From positions 1,342,001 to 1,406,000 of the forward strand of contig NZ_CP127385.1 of assembly GCF_030378205.1 (NCBI RefSeq): a stretch of 64,000 bases of DNA. The letters are read 5' to 3'. This DNA comes from Bradyrhizobium sp. NP1. Its GTDB lineage: Bacteria; Pseudomonadota; Alphaproteobacteria; Rhizobiales; Xanthobacteraceae. A program made the translations under genes and the position numbers. The notes beneath the pieces are model-generated. The model searched no databases. It was not told the origin of the DNA and saw only the letters and a list, made by a program, of their open reading frames with translations. Positions 16,109-24,468 of the stretch are shown in pieces (position 1 is the first letter of the stretch; each line of letters starts with the position of its first letter).

Positions 16109-16137
16109 CAAATAAGCTTTTTGACTCTGCTTCGCAA
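16109..16137 (-). promoter_or_regulatory. Promoter of the odc leader transcript
   Basis: On the minus strand TTGCGA (16132-16137) and TATTTG (16109-16114) are separated by exactly 17 bp, giving a start near 16102. AT content rises sharply here compared with the flanks. Confidence 0.55.
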
Positions 16138-16274
16138 CAATTTTTTTAGGCTGAGGACGAAATTGCCTAACGCGAGCTTGCGAAAGGCGCGCGAGCGGTT
16201 CTCGAAGATGAACAGGCGTTAAGAAAGCGTAAGCAAGTTATGCCTGCGGCACAGCGGCTTCTTGCACAGCGCCA

Positions 16275-16535
16275 CTAGCTGCGTTTGGTGAACGGCTCGA
16301 TGCGCTGCGCGGCGCGGATGAAGGTCACCATCACGAACACGCCGATCGCAAACAGCACCGCCTGCAGGATGTGGGCGCCGGTGTCGTCGAGCCCGAACAG
16401 AATCGCGAGCGCCCAGCCGCCGGCAAACGCCGCGCCGAACACCTCGGCGCCGATCAGGATGGCGGCGCTGATCACCGTGACGACGCTCGGCCAGACGATC
16501 TCGCGCGAGGTGGTGGGGGAGCTCTGTGCGTTCAT
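16275..16535 (-). CDS. Small two-helix membrane protein
   Basis: An 86-aa protein with two hydrophobic segments: about residues 17-42 (VVTVISAAILIGAEVFGAAFAGGWAL) and 55-74 (HILQAVLFAIGVFVMVTFIRAA), separated by LFGLDDTGA. Both ends should face the same side. No family or function was recognised. It is divergent from the M3 peptidase gene (133 bp apart) and tail-to-head with the odc promoter region. The region 16138-16274 between it and the odc promoter holds no gene. Confidence 0.7.
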   Translation of the reverse strand: MNAQSSPTTSREIVWPSVVTVISAAILIGAEVFGAAFAGGWALAILFGLDDTGAHILQAVLFAIGVFVMVTFIRAAQRIEPFTKRS

Positions 16536-16667
16536 GGCAAGGGGTCCTGTTTGAGGGCCGCAATCTCTCCGAAAAGGCCCGCGTCAGCAAGCGCAAAAGG
16601 CGCAAAAAAGCCCTATCGCGTGCTATGATTTAGCGCATCAAATTGGGACGAAATCGGGATTTTTGCG

Positions 16668-18758
16668 ATGTCTGAAAACCTCGACGCCACGGCTCCGCCG
16701 GAGCCGCAGGCCAACCCGCTCCTGCTCGCGTGGGAGACGCCGCATCAGGCGCCGCCCTTCGCCGATATCAGGCCGGAGCACTTCATCCCGGCCTTCGAGC
16801 AGGCCTTCGCCGACCACGCCGCCGAGATCGCCGCGATCACCCATGACCCGTCGGCGCCGGACTTCGCCAACACCATCACGGCGCTGGAGCGCTCGGGCAA
16901 GCTGCTGAACAAGGTCTCGGCCGTGTTCTACGACCTGGTCTCCGCCCACTCCAACCCCGAGATCCTCGCCATCGACAAGGAGATCTCGTTGCGGATGGCG
17001 CGGCACTGGAACCCCATCCTGATGAACGCCGTGCTGTTTGGCCGCATCGCCATGCTCCATGACAACCGCGCCAGCCTGACGCTGACGGGCGAGCAGATGC
17101 GCCTGCTCCAGCGCACCTATACGCGCTTCCACCGCGCCGGCGCCGGCCTCTCGGACGAGGCCAAGAAGCGGATGGCCGAGATCAACGAGCGGCTGGCCCA
17201 GCTCGGCACCACCTTCAGCCACCATCTGCTCGGCGACGAGCAGGAATGGTATCTCGAGCTTGGCGAGGACGATCGCGCCGGGCTGTCCGACAGCTTCGTC
17301 GCCGCCGCCAGGGCTGCGGCAGAAGAGCGCGGCATGGCCGGCAAGGCGATCGTCACGCTGTCCCGCTCCTCGGTCGAGCCGTTCCTGCAGAGCTCGGCCC
17401 GGCGCGACCTGCGGGAGAAGGTGTTCAAGGCCTTCATCGCCCGCGGCAATAACGCCAACGCCAACGACAACAACGCCGTGATCGTCGAGATCCTGCAGCT
17501 CCGCGAGGAGAGCGCGAGGCTGCTGGGCTATCCGACCTATGCCGCCTACCGCCTGGAAGATTCCATGGCCAAGACGCCGGAGGCGGTGCGCGGCCTCCTG
17601 GAGCGGGTCTGGAAGCCGGCGCGGAAGCGCGCGCTCGCCGACCGCGACGCCCTGCAGGCGCTGATCGCGGAGGAGGGCGGCAATTTTGCGCTCAGCCCCT
17701 GGGACTGGCGCTACTACGCCGAGAAGCTGCGGCAGGCCAAGGCCAATTTCGACGATGCCGCCATCAAGCCCTACCTCTCGCTCGACCAGATGATCGCGGC
17801 CGCCTTCGACTGCGCCACCCGCCTGTTCGGCATCACCTTCGCCGAGCGCAAGGACATTCCGGTCTGGCATCCGGACGTCCGGGTCTGGGAGGTCAGGGAC
17901 GCGGCCGGGCGCCACAAGGCGCTGTTCTATGGCGACTACTTCGCCAGGCCCTCGAAGCGCTCCGGCGCCTGGATGACCTCGCTGCGCGACCAGCAGACGC
18001 TCGACGGCGAGATCACGCCGCTCATCATCAATGTCTGCAATTTCGCGAAAGGCGCCGAGGGCCAGCCGTCGCTGCTGTCGCCGGACGAAGCCCGCACCCT
18101 GTTCCACGAGTTCGGCCACGGCCTGCACGGCATGCTGTCGAACGTCACCTATCCCTCGCTGTCGGGCACCAGCGTGTTCACCGATTTCGTCGAGCTGCCC
18201 TCGCAGCTCTATGAGCACTGGCAGGAGCGCCCCGAGGTGCTGCAGCGTTTCGCCCGGCACTACCAGACCGGGGAGCCGCTGCCGGAGGACTTGCTGCAGC
18301 GGTTCCTGGCCGCGCGAAAATTCAACCAGGGCTTTGCCACGGTGGAGTTCGTCGCCTCCGCGCTGGTCGACCTCGAATTCCACACCCAGCCGGCGGCCGC
18401 CAGCCACGACGTCGGCGCCTTCGAGAAGGCGGAGCTCGAGAAGATCGGCATGCCCGCCGAGATCGTGCTGCGGCACCGGCCGACCCAGTTCGGCCACATC
18501 TTCTCCGGCGACCACTACGCGGCGGGCTATTACAGCTACATGTGGTCGGAGGTGATGGACGCCGACGCCTTCGGCGCGTTCGAGGAGGCCGGCGACATCT
18601 TCGATCCCGCCACCGCCAAACGGCTGCACGACGACATCTATTCCACCGGCGGCTCGGTCGATCCGGAGGAGGCCTATGTCGCCTTCCGTGGCCGGGAGCC
18701 GGAGGCCGACGCGCTGCTGCGCCGCCGCGGCCTCGTCGACATGCCGGAGGCGGCTTAA
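16668..18758 (+). CDS. M3 family zinc oligopeptidase (Dcp/oligopeptidase A type)
   Basis: Zinc metallopeptidase that degrades short peptides, usually cytoplasmic as no signal peptide is present. The 696-aa protein carries the HEFGHGLHGML zinc motif near residues 481-491 (two His and the catalytic Glu) and the downstream FTDFVELPSQLYEHW segment with the third ligand Glu. Length is normal for Dcp and oligopeptidase A (about 680-700 aa). The YEHW form is closer to Dcp than to OpdA. The GTG of a DUF1007 gene follows after one base, so run-through transcription is likely though functions differ. Confidence 0.9.
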   Translation: MSENLDATAPPEPQANPLLLAWETPHQAPPFADIRPEHFIPAFEQAFADHAAEIAAITHDPSAPDFANTITALERSGKLLNKVSAVFYDLVSAHSNPEILAIDKEISLRMARHWNPILMNAVLFGRIAMLHDNRASLTLTGEQMRLLQRTYTRFHRAGAGLSDEAKKRMAEINERLAQLGTTFSHHLLGDEQEWYLELGEDDRAGLSDSFVAAARAAAEERGMAGKAIVTLSRSSVEPFLQSSARRDLREKVFKAFIARGNNANANDNNAVIVEILQLREESARLLGYPTYAAYRLEDSMAKTPEAVRGLLERVWKPARKRALADRDALQALIAEEGGNFALSPWDWRYYAEKLRQAKANFDDAAIKPYLSLDQMIAAAFDCATRLFGITFAERKDIPVWHPDVRVWEVRDAAGRHKALFYGDYFARPSKRSGAWMTSLRDQQTLDGEITPLIINVCNFAKGAEGQPSLLSPDEARTLFHEFGHGLHGMLSNVTYPSLSGTSVFTDFVELPSQLYEHWQERPEVLQRFARHYQTGEPLPEDLLQRFLAARKFNQGFATVEFVASALVDLEFHTQPAAASHDVGAFEKAELEKIGMPAEIVLRHRPTQFGHIFSGDHYAAGYYSYMWSEVMDADAFGAFEEAGDIFDPATAKRLHDDIYSTGGSVDPEEAYVAFRGREPEADALLRRRGLVDMPEAA

Positions 18759-18759
18759 G

Positions 18760-19401
18760 GTGCGCGCCGCGCTCTGCCGGCTGGTCGGCCTCGCGCTGCT
18801 TCTGTTGCTTGGCGCCGGCGCGGCGCAGGCGCATCCGCATGTCTGGATCACGGCGACCAGCGAGGTGCTCTACGCGCCCGACGGCTCGATCACGGGCGTG
18901 CGTCACGCCTGGACCTTCGACGACATGTTCGCGACCTATGCGCTGCAGGGCATCGAGGCCAAGACGAAGGGCGCCTATAGCCGCGAGGAGCTCAGCTCGC
19001 TCGCGCAGACCAATGTCGAGTCGCTGAAGGAATTCGCCTACTTCACCTTCTTCAAGGCGGACGGCAAGAAGCAGAAATTCCAGGAGCCGGTCGACTATTT
19101 CCTCGACTACGACAAGGGCCAGCTCACGCTGCACTTCACCCTGCCGCTGAAGGCGCCGGTGAAGCCGAAGCAGCTCGTGCTGGAAGTGTTCGATCCCTCC
19201 TTCTTCATCGACTTCAAGATGGCGGACAAGGACCCGGTCCGGCTCGCCGGCGCGCCGTCGGCCTGCCAGATGCAGCTGCAGCGTCCGAATGACGGCACCG
19301 CCAGCGCCCAGGCGATGAACGAGCAGACTTTCCTCGATGGCGGCGCCAACGCCAATTTCGGCGCCATGTTCGCCAACAAGATCACGGTGGATTGCCCATG
19401 A
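18760..19401 (+). CDS. DUF1007 family periplasmic protein, partner of the NicO exporter
   Basis: A 213-aa exported protein from GTG 18760. The signal peptide (about residues 1-24) is followed at once by the family hallmark AHPHVWITATSEVLY, and later by HAWTFDDMFATYAL, DYDKGQLTLHF and a C-terminal MFANKITVDC. DUF1007 proteins are periplasmic and usually encoded next to NicO/RcnA-type nickel-cobalt exporters, as here; the adjacent HPH motif may bind metal. The stop overlaps the ATG of the exporter (ATGA), so the two are translationally coupled. Function as a metal-accepting periplasmic partner is inferred. Confidence 0.85.
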   Translation: MRAALCRLVGLALLLLLGAGAAQAHPHVWITATSEVLYAPDGSITGVRHAWTFDDMFATYALQGIEAKTKGAYSREELSSLAQTNVESLKEFAYFTFFKADGKKQKFQEPVDYFLDYDKGQLTLHFTLPLKAPVKPKQLVLEVFDPSFFIDFKMADKDPVRLAGAPSACQMQLQRPNDGTASAQAMNEQTFLDGGANANFGAMFANKITVDCP

Positions 19402-20555
19402 TGTCACGCGCCATGCTTTCCACCCGCGCGCTGGCGGCGGTGCTTGCGCTGCTGGCCGTCATCGTGGCCTGCGACGCAGCGACGCATCTGCTGATGGCGC
19501 AGGCGCCGTTCGGCGCGCCGAAGGCGGCGCCGGAGCCCGCGGTCGGCGGCATCGTCGGCTGGCTGCTCGCCAAGCAGTCGGCGTTCTACCGGGAGATGTC
19601 CGCAACCATACGCGCCGCGAAGTCCGACGGCTCGGCGGTATGGACGCTGCTTCTGATCTCCTTTGCCTATGGCATCTTCCATGCCGCCGGACCCGGCCAC
19701 GGCAAGGCGGTGATCTCCTCCTATCTGATTGCGAACCAGGAGAGCGCGCGGCGCGGGATGGTGCTGTCGCTAGCCTCCGCGCTGCTGCAGTCGCTGGTCG
19801 CGGTCGTCATCGTCGCTGTCGGCGCCTGGCTCCTGAACGTCACCGCGAAAACGATGTGCTCGGCTGAGAAGGCGATCGAGATCGCAAGCTATGCCCTGAT
19901 CGCGGCGTTCGGCGCGCGGCTGGTGTGGAGCAAGGGCAGCGGCCTGATCCGCGCGCTGCGGGTCAAGCCGGTATTGCCGGCCCCGGCGATGCCGGCGCTC
20001 GCGGTCGCCGGGCATCATCACGACCACGAGCAGCATCATTTCGATCACGGCCATGATCACCACCACGATCATGACCACGGCCACGGCCACGGCCATCATC
20101 ACCATGGCCATGATCATCACCACGATCACCATGGCCACGACCATGGCGGCGCCCATGTTCATGACGCCCATTGCGGCCATTCCCATGGGCCGATGCCGAG
20201 CGAGCTCGAGGGCCCCGGCGGCTGGCAGCGGGGACTGGGTGCGATCGTCGCAGGGGGGCTGCGGCCGTGCTCGGGCGCGATCCTGGTGCTGGTGTTTTCG
20301 CTGGCGCAGGGCCTGTTCTGGGCCGGCATCGCCGCGACCTTCCTGATGGGGCTGGGGACCGCGATCACGGTGGCGACCATCGCGGTGATGGCGGTGACCG
20401 CGAAGGATATCGCGCGGCGGCTGAGCGCGGCCGGCGAGGGCAATGGCGCGCTGTTCATGCGCGGCATCGAATTCGCCGCCGCCGGCCTCGTGCTGCTGTT
20501 CGGCGTCGGGCTCCTGCTCGGCTACATCGCGGCCGAGCGGACGACCTGTTTCTAG
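19398..20555 (+). CDS. NicO/RcnA-like nickel/cobalt exporter with long His loop
   Basis: A 385-aa inner-membrane protein. Membrane segments lie at about residues 5-27, 80-105 (SFAYGIFHAAGPGHGKAV, the HAxxPGHGK family signature), 120-145, 155-175, and three more after residue 270 (AIVAGGLRPCSGAILVLVFSLAQGLF). Between them, about residues 200-262, is a very His/Asp-rich stretch with over 30 His, expected to face one side of the membrane and gather metal. ATG 19398 overlaps the preceding stop. The family exports Ni and Co; whether zinc is also moved is unknown. A CTAG palindromic element follows 17 bp after the stop. Confidence 0.9.
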   Translation: MMSRAMLSTRALAAVLALLAVIVACDAATHLLMAQAPFGAPKAAPEPAVGGIVGWLLAKQSAFYREMSATIRAAKSDGSAVWTLLLISFAYGIFHAAGPGHGKAVISSYLIANQESARRGMVLSLASALLQSLVAVVIVAVGAWLLNVTAKTMCSAEKAIEIASYALIAAFGARLVWSKGSGLIRALRVKPVLPAPAMPALAVAGHHHDHEQHHFDHGHDHHHDHDHGHGHGHHHHGHDHHHDHHGHDHGGAHVHDAHCGHSHGPMPSELEGPGGWQRGLGAIVAGGLRPCSGAILVLVFSLAQGLFWAGIAATFLMGLGTAITVATIAVMAVTAKDIARRLSAAGEGNGALFMRGIEFAAAGLVLLFGVGLLLGYIAAERTTCF

Positions 20556-20571
20556 CTTGCCGGAACGCCTT

Positions 20572-20740
20572 CTAGTGGTCCGACGCCAACATTCGTATCC
20601 CCTTTGCAGCAGGCACGTTTGCGAATGTTGGCGTCAAAGGACCACTAGCAAATATAGGATTCTAGTGGAGTTTTGGATTTGACATTCGCTTGCGGGATTC
20701 GCGGCTGGATGGGTAGCGAATGTCAAATCCACTCCACTAG
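20572..20740. repeat. Paired-hairpin element, copy 4 (family A)
   Basis: Hairpin 1 (20572-20648): outer arm CTAGTGGTCC, inner arm GACGCCAACATTCG, 3'-side AAA bulge. Hairpin 2 (20662-20740): outer arm CTAGTGGAGT, inner arm GGATTTGACATTCGC, 5'-side TTT bulge. Spacer 20649-20661. It lies between convergent genes, and its last CTAG gives the TAG stop (20737-20739) of the MAPEG gene. Most similar to copy 3. Confidence 0.92.
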
Positions 20741-21135
20741 CTCGGCAGAAAGCGCTGCAGCGCCGGCATGAAGAAGATCGCGACGTTGATGGCGAAGCCG
20801 AGGCTCCACAGGATCGACCGCAGCGTCGGGCGATTGCCGATATAGGTGAAGACGTAGGCCACCCGCACGATCAGGAACAGGATCGAGAGCTCGTCGACCA
20901 GCCGCTGCGGGCAAAGGCGGAATTCGGCCAGCAGCACGGCGGCGGCGAAGAACGGAAAGGCCTCGATGCCGTTCTGGTGCGCGCCCAGCGCCCGCGAGGC
21001 GATCGGGCCCTCATAGAAGGCGGGATCGCGCGGCCGCGCGTTGTCGAAGCGGCGAAACCCGATCCATTTGATCGGGGCGATCGTCAACAGGCTGAGCAAG
21101 AGCGCCCCGAAGACGCACCATTCGGCGACCGTCAT
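20737..21135 (-). CDS. MAPEG family membrane protein
   Basis: A 132-aa protein with four hydrophobic segments (about residues 4-22, 55-75, 80-102 and 108-128). The family pattern FDNARPRDPAFYEGPIASRALGAHQNGIEAFPFF (key NARPRD and HQNxIEAFPFF) is clear. MAPEG proteins are membrane-associated proteins of eicosanoid and glutathione metabolism in eukaryotes; bacterial members mostly have unknown roles. ATG 21135 is chosen over an open extension to 21318 because it begins at the first membrane helix. The C-terminus LPS-stop uses the TAG of the palindromic element. Confidence 0.85.
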   Translation of the reverse strand: MTVAEWCVFGALLLSLLTIAPIKWIGFRRFDNARPRDPAFYEGPIASRALGAHQNGIEAFPFFAAAVLLAEFRLCPQRLVDELSILFLIVRVAYVFTYIGNRPTLRSILWSLGFAINVAIFFMPALQRFLPS

Positions 21136-21220
21136 GTTCCTCCTCACCGTCCCGGTCAGACAGTAGCGAAGGCGGCCTTGCCTTGACAAGGATGGCGCAA
21201 CGCGCGAATCCAGCCTCGCC

Positions 21221-22258
21221 ATGTCCGTCGCCGTCCCGATCGACAACACCAGTGCGCTGCCGCGAGCGAACCTCGAGCGCGTCGGCGTGCTGCTGGTCAA
21301 TCTCGGCACGCCCGACACCGCCGATGCGAACGGCGTGCGGGTCTACCTGAGGGAGTTCCTCTCCGATCCGCGCGTGATCGAGAAGCAGGGCCTCGTCTGG
21401 AAGCTCGTGCTCAACGGCATCATCCTGCGCAGGCGCCCGCCCATCAAGGCGCGGGATTACCTGAAAATATGGAACACCGAAAAGAACGAGTCGCCGCTGA
21501 AGACGATCACGCGCGCGCAGGCGCAAAAGCTTGCAGCGGCGCTGTCGTCATATCCGCACGTCGTGGTCGACTGGGCGATGCGCTACGGCAACCCCTCGAT
21601 CCGCGAACGCATCGCGGCGCTGGCGGACCAGGGCTGCACGGGGCTTTTGGCGGTGCCGCTCTATCCGCAATATTCGGCGTCGACGTCGGCAACGGTCTGC
21701 GACGAGGTGTTTCGCGTGCTCGCGGCCCTGCGTGCGCAGCCCACCTTGCGGGTAACCCCGCCTTACTACGACGATCCCGCCTATATCGAGGCGCTCGCCG
21801 CCTCGATCAATTCGTATCTCGCCACGCTTCCTTTCAAGCCCGAGAAGATCGTGGCCTCGTTCCACGGCATGCCGCAGGACTATGTCGACAAGGGCGATCC
21901 CTATTACGCGCAATGCGTTGCGACCTCAGACAGCCTGCGGCGGCAGCTCGGCCTCGATGCCGGGCAGCTGCTTCTGACGTTCCAGTCCCGCTTCGGCACC
22001 GACGAGTGGCTCAAGCCCTATACGGACGCGACCATTGCCGGGCTCGCCAGGGATGGCGTGCGTCGCATCGCGGTCATCACGCCCGGCTTCGCCGCCGACT
22101 GCCTGGAGACGCTGGAGGAGATCGCGCAGGAGAACGCCGAGATCTTCAAGCATAATGGCGGCGAGCAGTTCGCCGCGATCCCCTGCCTCAACGACAGCGA
22201 CGGCGGCATGGAGGTGATCCGCCGCCTCGTGCTGCGCGAGCTGCAGGGCTGGATCTGA
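21221..22258 (+). CDS. hemH: Ferrochelatase
   Basis: Inserts ferrous iron into protoporphyrin IX, the last step of protoheme synthesis, at the inner face of the membrane. The 345-aa protein has the opening GVLLVNLGTPD, YLREFLSDPRVIE, the conserved VDWAMRYGNPSI, LYPQYSASTSA, the active-site SFHGMPQDYVDKGDPYY (His about residue 215) and the second site in TPGFAADCLETLEEI (Glu). The length is normal for alphaproteobacterial HemH. No iron-control element was recognised in the 85 bp before it. A binding-protein gene starts 11 bp after it. Confidence 0.95.
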   Translation: MSVAVPIDNTSALPRANLERVGVLLVNLGTPDTADANGVRVYLREFLSDPRVIEKQGLVWKLVLNGIILRRRPPIKARDYLKIWNTEKNESPLKTITRAQAQKLAAALSSYPHVVVDWAMRYGNPSIRERIAALADQGCTGLLAVPLYPQYSASTSATVCDEVFRVLAALRAQPTLRVTPPYYDDPAYIEALAASINSYLATLPFKPEKIVASFHGMPQDYVDKGDPYYAQCVATSDSLRRQLGLDAGQLLLTFQSRFGTDEWLKPYTDATIAGLARDGVRRIAVITPGFAADCLETLEEIAQENAEIFKHNGGEQFAAIPCLNDSDGGMEVIRRLVLRELQGWI

Positions 22259-22269
22259 CGGGAATCCTC

Positions 22270-23262
22270 ATGCAGCGACGGGAGCTTCTGGCTCTTCTGG
22301 GTGGTGCGGCTGTCTTCCCCCTTGCCGCGCGGGCGCAAGGCCTGCGTGAAGGCCCGCGCCGCCTCGGCGTGCTCTCGATCTCGGCGGCCGGCGAGCCGGT
22401 CGTGGAGGCGCGCCCCGCTGCCTTGAGCGAGGCGCTGGCGGCGCTCGGCTGGGAGGAGGGCGGCAACCTGCGGACCGAGTGGCGCAACGGCGGCAGCGAT
22501 ACGACGCTGATCGCACGCTTCGCCGACGAACTGGTCGCGCTCGCGCCCGACGTGCTGCTCGCGATCGGCACGCCCTGCGTGGCGGAGCTTAAGCAGCGAA
22601 CCGCGACCATCCCGATCGTCTTTACCGTTGTCACGGATCCGGTCGGCCAGGGCCTTGTCCATGGCCTGTCGCGTCCCGGCGGCAACGTCACGGGCTTCAC
22701 CGACTATGATGGCCCGATGGCCGGCAAATGGCTGGGCATGCTGACGCAGGTCACGCCGCCCGCGTCCCGCGTGACCGCGATCTACAATCCCGCCACCGCG
22801 CCGTTTGCCGATCTCATGCTGCGGGCGCTCGAAGCTTCCGCCGCCTCGCTTGCGGTGACGCTGCGCCAGGCGCCGGTCGCCGATGGGCCCGCGATCGCGG
22901 CGACGGTCGCCTCGCTGGCGATGGAAAGGAATGCCGCGCTGCTCGTGCTGCCGGATTTCTTCACCTTCTCGAACCGCGCCTCGATCCTGGCCGCCGCCGC
23001 GAAGGCCGGCGTGCCTGCCGTCTACTGGAGTCGCGCCTTCGTCGACGACGGCGGGTTGATGTCCTACGGCACCGACAGCAACGATCTGCTCCGCCGCGCC
23101 GCGGGCTATATCGATCGCATCCTCAAGGGTGCGAAGGCAGGCGAGCTTCCGGTGCAGAACCCGACCAAGTTCGAGCTTGCCATCAACCTCAAGACCGCCC
23201 GCGCGCTCGGCGTCACGATCGGGCCATCGCTGCTCGCAACCGCAGACGAGGTCATTGAATAA
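22270..23262 (+). CDS. ABC transporter substrate-binding protein, PF04392 type
   Basis: A 330-aa protein of the ABC_sub_bind (TrpX-like) family, very numerous in Bradyrhizobium. The N-terminus MQRRELLALLGGAAVFPLAARAQ is a signal peptide with a twin-Arg pair, so Tat export is possible. The mature part has EGGNLRTEWRNGGSDTTLI, VFTVVTDPVGQGLVHGLSRPGGNVTGF and a C-terminal NLKTARALGVTIGPSLLATADEVIE, all family marks. No permease or ATPase is encoded nearby, so it is either an orphan receptor or served by a distant transporter. It may be co-transcribed with hemH. Confidence 0.88.
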   Translation: MQRRELLALLGGAAVFPLAARAQGLREGPRRLGVLSISAAGEPVVEARPAALSEALAALGWEEGGNLRTEWRNGGSDTTLIARFADELVALAPDVLLAIGTPCVAELKQRTATIPIVFTVVTDPVGQGLVHGLSRPGGNVTGFTDYDGPMAGKWLGMLTQVTPPASRVTAIYNPATAPFADLMLRALEASAASLAVTLRQAPVADGPAIAATVASLAMERNAALLVLPDFFTFSNRASILAAAAKAGVPAVYWSRAFVDDGGLMSYGTDSNDLLRRAAGYIDRILKGAKAGELPVQNPTKFELAINLKTARALGVTIGPSLLATADEVIE

Positions 23263-23456
23263 TATTCACCCTGGTTAACGCGGCGATTTTCCCCAAACGG
23301 ACAAGCCACTTGGCTCGTTCACACGGCCGCCATCTGGAACGCGCTAAAGCCGTACATACGTATTTGGTTGCTGCAATGACCGGGTGAACCGGCGCAACGG
23401 TCTTGTCGACCCATTGATGGCACGCGGCAGCGGCTTTTGCTGGCACTGGAGGATTT

Positions 23457-24449
23457 ATGACTGGTTTCGATCTTTTCGCGATCGCATTCGTTCTGCTCGT
23501 CATTGTCACGCTGTTCGCCGGCATCAAGACCGTGCCGCAAGGCTATGATTGGACCATCGAGCGTTTCGGCAAATATACCCGCACGCTGTCGCCGGGGCTC
23601 AGCCTGATCGTGCCCTATTTCGATCGCGTCGGGCGCAAGATGAACATGATGGAGCAGGTGATCGCCATTCCCGAGCAGGAGGTGATCACCAAGGACAACG
23701 CCAGCGTCACGGTGGACGGCGTCGCCTTCTTCCAGGTGTTCGAGGCGGCGAAGGCGAGCTACGAGGTCACCAATCTCGAGAACGCGATCACGGTGCTGAC
23801 CATGACCAATATCCGCTCGGTGATGGGCTCGATGGACCTCGACCAGGTGCTGTCGCACCGCGACGAGATCAACGAGCGCCTGCTGCGCGTGGTCGACGCC
23901 GCGGTGTCGCCCTGGGGCGTCAAGGTCAACCGCATCGAGATCAAGGATATCGTGCCGCCGGCCGATCTCGTCGAGGCGATGGGCCGCCAGATGAAGGCCG
24001 AGCGCGTCAAGCGCGCCGACATCCTGCAGGCGGAAGGCCAGCGGCAGTCTGATATCCTGCGCGCGGAAGGCGCCAAGCAGAGCCAGATCCTGCAGGCCGA
24101 GGGCCGCCGCGAGGCCGCGTTCCGCGATGCGGAAGCGCGCGAGCGCTCGGCGGAGGCCGAGGCCAAGGCGACGCAGATGGTGTCGGAAGCGATCGCCAAG
24201 GGCGACGTCGCGGCGCTCAACTACTTCATCGCCGACAAGTACATCAAGGCGTTCGGCCAGCTTGCCGACGCGCCGAACCAGAAGGTGATCATGCTGCCGA
24301 TCGAAGCCATGAGCCTGCTGTCGTCGCTCGCCGGCATCGGCGAGATCGCCAAAGCCACCTTCGGCGAGAGTGCGGCCTCCGCGCTGGCCGCCGCGCGCCG
24401 CCCCACCTCGGTGCCGCCGGCCGGCAGCCCGCCGCCGGTCACGCCGTAA
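23457..24449 (+). CDS. SPFH/band 7 membrane protein (stomatin/QmcA-like)
   Basis: A 330-aa protein with an N-terminal membrane anchor (about residues 3-22) and a band 7 domain (about 20-180: [29 protein letters not shown]). A coiled-coil rich in Ala, Glu and Arg repeats follows (about 180-245, with repeated ILQAEGxRQSxIL units), then a hydrophobic region and a Pro-rich tail. It oligomerises on membranes and marks lipid-raft-like domains, often guarding membrane proteases. GGAGG lies seven bases before the ATG. The NfeD gene 19 bp downstream is its standard partner. Confidence 0.92.
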   Translation: MTGFDLFAIAFVLLVIVTLFAGIKTVPQGYDWTIERFGKYTRTLSPGLSLIVPYFDRVGRKMNMMEQVIAIPEQEVITKDNASVTVDGVAFFQVFEAAKASYEVTNLENAITVLTMTNIRSVMGSMDLDQVLSHRDEINERLLRVVDAAVSPWGVKVNRIEIKDIVPPADLVEAMGRQMKAERVKRADILQAEGQRQSDILRAEGAKQSQILQAEGRREAAFRDAEARERSAEAEAKATQMVSEAIAKGDVAALNYFIADKYIKAFGQLADAPNQKVIMLPIEAMSLLSSLAGIGEIAKATFGESAASALAAARRPTSVPPAGSPPPVTP

Positions 24450-24468
24450 TGATTTCGAGGATCGTGTC

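Noticed and set aside
15857..16111. An 84-codon minus-strand frame in the odc leader
   Set aside because: Its first ATG lies within the predicted -10 box, so it cannot be translated from that transcript. Only the shorter version from 16024 is possible and is kept as a hypothesis.
16638..18851. A 737-codon minus-strand frame opposite the M3 peptidase
   Set aside because: The peptidase on the plus strand has intact zinc motifs; the antisense frame has no recognisable domain.
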